DNA from: Tepidimicrobium sp.
GTDB lineage: Bacteria; Bacillota; Clostridia; Tissierellales; Tepidimicrobiaceae
DNA length: 8,941 bases
Direction: 5' to 3'
Assembly: GCA_012839395.1 (NCBI GenBank)
Contig: DUNJ01000087.1
Span: 1-8,941, forward strand
The stretch's first letter is position 1, and each line of letters begins with the position of its first letter. Shown here piece by piece: positions 5,815 to 8,941 of the stretch. The translations under genes and the position numbers were made by a program. Under the pieces are notes generated by a model. The model was not told the origin of the DNA. It ran no database searches and worked only from the letters and a program-made list of their open reading frames with translations.

Positions 5815-7899
5815 TTGCAAAAGAACTTAGTCATAGTTGAGTCGCCTGCAAAAGCGAAAACCATTAGAAAATTTTTAGGCAAGGATTATAAGGTGGAGGC
5901 TTCAGTAGGACATATAAGGGATTTACCTAAAAGCAAATTGGGAATCGATATAGAGAATAATTTTGAACCAAAGTATATCACCATTAGAGGGAAAGGACCA
6001 GTTGTGCAGGAATTGAAGAGGGCAGCAAAAAAATCAAAGCGAATATTTCTGGCCACTGACCCGGATAGAGAAGGAGAGGCTATCTCCTGGCATCTAGCTC
6101 ACATATTGGGCATTAAAGAAGACGAGCTTGCGAGGGTGGAATTTAATGAAATAACAAAACCAGCTGTATTAAAGGCTATAAAAAACCCAAGAACTATAGA
6201 TAAAAATTTGGTAGATTCTCAACAGGCTAGGAGAATATTGGATAGATTAGTGGGATACAAAATAAGCCCGCTATTGTGGAGAAAGATAAGAAAGGGATTG
6301 AGCGCGGGAAGGGTTCAATCGGTTACCGTAAAGCTTATCTGTGACAGGGAAAGGGAAATAGAAGAATTTAAACCAGAAGAGTATTGGAGTATAAAAGCTA
6401 TCCTGAAAAAAGAAGGAGTATTATTTGAGTCACAGTTTTATGGTATTAGGGAGAATGGAAAAGATGTAAAGGTCAAGATCAAGAATAAGGATGAAGCAGA
6501 AAATGTATTGGCTACATTGGACAAAGATAAGTTTATTGTGGATAAGGTTAAAAAGGGGACAAGAAGAAGGAATCCTTATGCCCCCTATACAACCAGTACC
6601 CTGCAGCAGGATGCTTCCAAGAGGTTGGGGTTTTCTACAAGGAAGTCGATGATGTTGGCCCAACAGCTATATGAGGGGATAGATATTGAAGGAGAGGGCA
6701 CCGTTGGCCTGATAACCTATATTAGGACTGATTCTACTAGGGTATCTAAAGAAGCGGTAGAGACCACGAAGTCCTACATAGTTGAAAACTATGGTAGGAA
6801 TTACAGCAATGGAGGTAAGTTCTATCAAGGCAAGGGTAAAAAGGAAGCCCAAGATGCCCACGAGGCCATTAGACCTACCTCGGTATTAAGGAGACCAGAT
6901 GATATAAAGGACTCATTAACCCTAGACCAGTTTAAGTTATATGATTTAATATGGCGCAGATTTGTAGGTTCCCAGATGAATCCAGCCCAATATGACACCA
7001 TTTCTGTTAGCATATTATCTAATAACAATGTATTTAGGGCTTCAGGGTCCAAGTTGAAGTTTGATGGCTTCTTAAAGGTGTATGATAATGTGGATAATAA
7101 GGATAAGGATGTACAGATGCCGATGCTTGTAAAGGGTGATCAAGTTAAGGTGGATGAGATTCAACCAAATCAGCATTTTACCCAACCCCCTCCAAGATAT
7201 ACCGAGGCCTCGCTGATCAAGACCTTGGAGGATTTGGGCATTGGTAGACCTAGCACCTATTCACCCACAATCTCTACAATATTAAATAGGGAATATGTCA
7301 ATCTCGATAACCGATCCTTTGTCCCAACTGAGCTAGGAATACTGGTAGATGATTTGTTAAAGGAATATTTTAAAGAGATTATAAACGAGGAGTTTACCGC
7401 TGATTTAGAGGAGAGTCTGGATAAGATTGCTGAAGGTGAATATCCTTGGCAGTTAATAGTGGGCAATTTTTATAAGGAATTTGATGTGATTTTAAAGAGA
7501 GCAGAGGAGGAGATAGAAAAGATTGAAATAGAAGACGAGGTAAGCGATGTAGTTTGTGAAAAATGTGGCAAAAACATGGTAGTTAAACATGGAAGGTATG
7601 GAAAGTTTCTAGCATGTCCTGGTTATCCAGAATGTAAGAATACCAAGGCCATAGTTCACAAGCTTGGTATTCCATGTCCCTTGTGTGGGGGCGATATCAT
7701 CAGAAGGCGAAGTAGAAAAGGAAGGATATTTTATGGTTGTGACAATTTCCCAGATTGCAATTTTGTGTCCTGGAATGAGCCTATAAAGGAAAAGTGCCCA
7801 GCATGCGATGGATTAATGGTAAAAAAGCAGACTAAAAAGACGATTACCAAAATGTGTTTTGATGGGAATTGCGGATATACCAAAACAGAAAAAAGATAA
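5815..7899 (+). CDS. topA: DNA topoisomerase I (type IA)
   Basis: This enzyme relaxes negative supercoils by passing one strand through a transient break in the other. Its 694 residues match Firmicutes TopA. The TOPRIM domain begins with LVIVESPAKAKTI (metal-binding E9) and continues to TDPDREGEAI, with D82, D84 and E86. Then follow GLSAGRVQSV at 161-170 and the active-site tyrosine Y302 in GLITYIRTDSTRVS. AQDAHEAIRPTS and DLGIGRPSTYS belong to the central domains. The C-terminus holds three four-cysteine zinc ribbons: C581/C584/C601/C607, C621/C624/C642/C648 and C661/C664/C681/C686. All twelve cysteines are intact. The gene starts at TTG, 26 nt after dprA, and appears to be the last gene of the packed unit. 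Confidence 0.97.
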   Translation: MQKNLVIVESPAKAKTIRKFLGKDYKVEASVGHIRDLPKSKLGIDIENNFEPKYITIRGKGPVVQELKRAAKKSKRIFLATDPDREGEAISWHLAHILGIKEDELARVEFNEITKPAVLKAIKNPRTIDKNLVDSQQARRILDRLVGYKISPLLWRKIRKGLSAGRVQSVTVKLICDREREIEEFKPEEYWSIKAILKKEGVLFESQFYGIRENGKDVKVKIKNKDEAENVLATLDKDKFIVDKVKKGTRRRNPYAPYTTSTLQQDASKRLGFSTRKSMMLAQQLYEGIDIEGEGTVGLITYIRTDSTRVSKEAVETTKSYIVENYGRNYSNGGKFYQGKGKKEAQDAHEAIRPTSVLRRPDDIKDSLTLDQFKLYDLIWRRFVGSQMNPAQYDTISVSILSNNNVFRASGSKLKFDGFLKVYDNVDNKDKDVQMPMLVKGDQVKVDEIQPNQHFTQPPPRYTEASLIKTLEDLGIGRPSTYSPTISTILNREYVNLDNRSFVPTELGILVDDLLKEYFKEIINEEFTADLEESLDKIAEGEYPWQLIVGNFYKEFDVILKRAEEEIEKIEIEDEVSDVVCEKCGKNMVVKHGRYGKFLACPGYPECKNTKAIVHKLGIPCPLCGGDIIRRRSRKGRIFYGCDNFPDCNFVSWNEPIKEKCPACDGLMVKKQTKKTITKMCFDGNCGYTKTEKR

Positions 7900-7913
7900 A
7901 ACAACTGTACATT

Positions 7914-7941
7914 TTGTCAAAAATATAGTAATCTATATATG
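7914..7941 (+). promoter_or_regulatory. Candidate distal promoter of codY
   Basis: TTGTCA (7914-7919) and TATATG (7936-7941) are separated by 16 nt. Both hexamers are imperfect in an AT-rich region where chance matches are common. If real, transcription would start near 7948, directly before the CodY-box-like site at 7951-7965, which would fit repression by CodY. Confidence 0.27.
7923..7938. repeat. Short inverted repeat
   Basis: ATATAG-TAAT-CTATAT is a perfect 6-bp stem with a 4-nt loop. It is pure AT except for one pair and has no T-run after it, so it is not a convincing terminator. It overlaps the candidate -10 region at 7936. Confidence 0.35.
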
Positions 7942-7950
7942 AGATTGCAA

Positions 7951-7965
7951 AATATTCTGAAAACA
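7951..7965 (+). promoter_or_regulatory. CodY-box-like operator upstream of codY
   Basis: AATATTCTGAAAACA matches the CodY consensus AATTTTCWGAAAATT at 12 of 15 positions, with the core TTCTGAAAA intact. It lies 142 nt before the codY start, in the only substantial intergenic gap. Negative autoregulation of codY is known in several Firmicutes, so a self-control site is plausible. The match is to a degenerate, AT-rich motif, so binding remains an inference. Confidence 0.5.
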
Positions 7966-7974
7966 TAAATGTTT
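7961..7974. repeat. Small palindrome AAACAT-AA-ATGTTT
   Basis: A perfect 6-bp inverted repeat with a 2-nt centre overlaps the right edge of the CodY-box-like site. It could be an operator half-site pair or a chance AT-rich palindrome. Confidence 0.35.
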
Positions 7975-8049
7975 AAAATTTATAAAGATAGACTAATAAA
8001 ATCGTAAAAAGTCCCATTCTAAGCAAAAACCATATAAACAATAGGTTGA

Positions 8050-8079
8050 TTGAATATATGTCGAAATCATATGTAAAAT
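8050..8079 (+). promoter_or_regulatory. Candidate proximal promoter of codY
   Basis: TTGAAT (8050-8055) and TAAAAT (8074-8079) are separated by 18 nt. A start near 8086 would give a leader of about 22 nt with the strong ribosome binding site at 8095-8101. It is supported only by motif similarity and position. Confidence 0.33.
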
Positions 8080-8094
8080 TATATTTATTAAGAT

Positions 8095-8101
8095 AAGGAG
8101 G
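8095..8101 (+). promoter_or_regulatory. Strong ribosome binding site of codY
   Basis: A perfect AAGGAGG lies 6 nt before ATG 8108 and fixes the codY start. Confidence 0.8.
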
Positions 8102-8107
8102 GTTCAA

Positions 8108-8941
8108 ATGACTGAAAGTCTATTGCAAAAAACAAGAAGATTAAATAAGACATTACAGAGTTCAGGTTCAAAGCCGGTTTCGTTTCAGGAATTGAGCAAG
8201 ATACTTAGCGATATATTGGATGCAAATGTATATATTGCTAGTAAAAAAGGAAGGGTATTGGGATATGAATTATCCGATGGTTTTGATTGCGATATAGTGC
8301 AAGCAGAAATTGTGAAGGAAAAAAGGTTTCCTAAAAAGTATAATGACGAATTATTGAAGGTAATGGAAACTGAGGAAAATGTGGAGGAAGTCATAGAATG
8401 CGTTTTTGACCAGATTTCGGAATGCGATTATCCTAACAAAATTGTAACCATAATTCCAATTAACAGTGGCGGCTCTAGATTAGCTACATTGGTCTTGGCA
8501 CGTTTTGGAAAGAAGTTTACAGAAGACGACCTAGTACTGGCGGAATATAGCGCTACTATAGTAGGTATGGAGATTTTAAGATCTGAAAGTGAAAAGATGG
8601 AGGAAGAGGCTAGAAAAAAAGCTGTAGTTCAAATGGCTATAGGCACTTTATCATATTCGGAACTGGAGGCTATGGAGCATATATTTGAGGAATTAGATGG
8701 AGTTGAGGGATTGCTAGTCGCAAGCAAGGTTGCAGACAGGGTTGGCATTACCAGGTCGGTTATAGTAAATGCCCTCAGGAAGTTTGAATCTGCAGGGGTT
8801 ATAGAATCTAGGTCTTTAGGAATGAAGGGAACACATATAAGAATATTGAATGATAAATTGCTAGATAGATTCTATAACCCCTGCAGATTCAAACTTCCTG
8901 AGGGCATTTACTATAACCGACCTGGTAATGCCAACCCTGTC
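8108..8941 (+). CDS. codY: Global transcriptional regulator CodY, 3' end replaced by an inverted repeat
   Basis: CodY represses stationary-phase, amino-acid and virulence genes while GTP and branched-chain amino acids are plentiful. The N-terminal GAF ligand domain (about 1-155) starts MTESLLQKTRRLNK and includes NVYIASKKGRVLGYELSDGF. A linker helix follows (AEYSATIVGMEILRSESEKM). The winged-helix DNA-binding domain has the highly conserved LVASKVADRVGITRSVIVNA, then RKFESAGVIESRSLGMKGTH. Native-looking sequence runs to about D253 (LNDKLLD); B. subtilis CodY has 259 residues. From 8866 on, the frame reads FYNPCRFKLPEGIYYN and so on. This is unrelated to CodY because it is the reverse complement of 8735-8810. 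No stop is reached before the window ends. The true last few residues are missing, most likely through an artefact. The DNA-binding domain itself is complete. Confidence 0.95.
   Translation, partial: MTESLLQKTRRLNKTLQSSGSKPVSFQELSKILSDILDANVYIASKKGRVLGYELSDGFDCDIVQAEIVKEKRFPKKYNDELLKVMETEENVEEVIECVFDQISECDYPNKIVTIIPINSGGSRLATLVLARFGKKFTEDDLVLAEYSATIVGMEILRSESEKMEEEARKKAVVQMAIGTLSYSELEAMEHIFEELDGVEGLLVASKVADRVGITRSVIVNALRKFESAGVIESRSLGMKGTHIRILNDKLLDRFYNPCRFKLPEGIYYNRPGNANPV
8735..8810 (+). repeat. Left arm of a 76-bp perfect inverted repeat (within codY)
   Basis: This segment encodes the helix-turn-helix region of CodY (DRVGITRSVIVNALRKFESA and onward) and is plainly the native copy. It is repeated base for base in reverse complement at 8866-8941, across a 55-nt spacer. 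Pairing stops at 8811/8865 (G versus A). Confidence 0.97.
8866..8941 (-). repeat. Right arm of the 76-bp inverted repeat, ending the window
   Basis: This is an exact reverse complement of 8735-8810, running to the very last base. It replaces the expected CodY C-terminus. The junction falls at or within TAGAT (8866-8870), where a few bases of microhomology are possible. A fold-back chimera from amplification or assembly is the likeliest origin; a true genomic inversion is less likely. Confidence 0.97.

Noticed and set aside
7900..8000. Rho-independent terminator after topA
   Set aside because: Only weak AT stems were found (ATATAG/CTATAT, ATTTT/AAAAT). None has a GC-rich stem followed by a T-run.
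7900..8107. Riboswitch, T-box or small RNA in the topA-codY gap
   Set aside because: No conserved riboswitch core, T-box motif or extended structured stem could be seen in the 208 nt.
8735..8941. Inverted repeat as a transposon end, phase-variable inversion or natural hairpin operator
   Set aside because: One arm is plain codY coding sequence, there is no transposase or recombinase nearby, and the repeat stops exactly at the window end, so an artefact is the simpler explanation.

Overview
The window looks like a short contig from a low-GC, Gram-positive anaerobe, most likely of the class Clostridia or the Tissierellia. This rests on three things: AT-rich coding with many ATA and AGG/AGA codons, strong AAGGAGG ribosome binding sites, and the gene order rbgA - rnhB - FliK-like gene - flhB-like gene - yraN - comM - dprA - topA - codY. 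That order is a Firmicutes housekeeping neighbourhood. Bacillus subtilis has a related order (ylqF rnhB ylqG ylqH ... dprA topA trmFO xerC hslVU codY). Here yraN and comM sit before dprA, and topA is followed directly by codY. The species cannot be named from the sequence alone.

Layout: all nine genes are on the + strand. From rbgA to topA they are packed with gaps of 0-39 nt and several overlaps, so they read as one long transcription unit. In order they are: the C-terminal part of the ribosome-assembly GTPase RbgA (25-489); RNase HII (492-1097); a 451-residue FliK-like protein (1123-2478); a stand-alone FlhB C-terminal-domain protein (2488-2775); a YraN/UPF0102 nuclease-fold protein (2759-3115); the ComM/YifB AAA+ ATPase (3155-4684); DprA (4691-5788); and DNA topoisomerase I (5815-7899). 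An AT-rich gap of 208 nt (7900-8107) follows. It holds candidate promoters, a CodY-box-like site and small palindromes, but no clear terminator. The global regulator CodY (8108 onward) comes next and is cut at its extreme C-terminus.

Functionally the unit joins 50S ribosome assembly (RbgA), removal of RNA from DNA (RNase HII), supercoiling control (TopA) and handling of incoming single-stranded DNA in transformation (DprA and ComM). It is followed by the GTP/branched-chain amino acid sensor CodY, which may control its own promoter. The FliK-like/FlhB-like pair resembles the substrate-specificity switch of flagellar type III secretion, but it lies outside a flagellar operon and lacks the NPTH autocleavage motif.

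The most unusual signal is at the two ends. The last 76 nt (8866-8941) are the exact reverse complement of 8735-8810 inside codY, and they replace the true end of CodY. The first ~25 nt, read on the minus strand, encode the rbgA residues that should lie just before the P-loop at 25. Both ends therefore look like fold-back (inverted) chimeras, such as those made by multiple-displacement amplification or by assembly. No new defence, mobile or RNA system was seen; the rest is well-conserved core genome.
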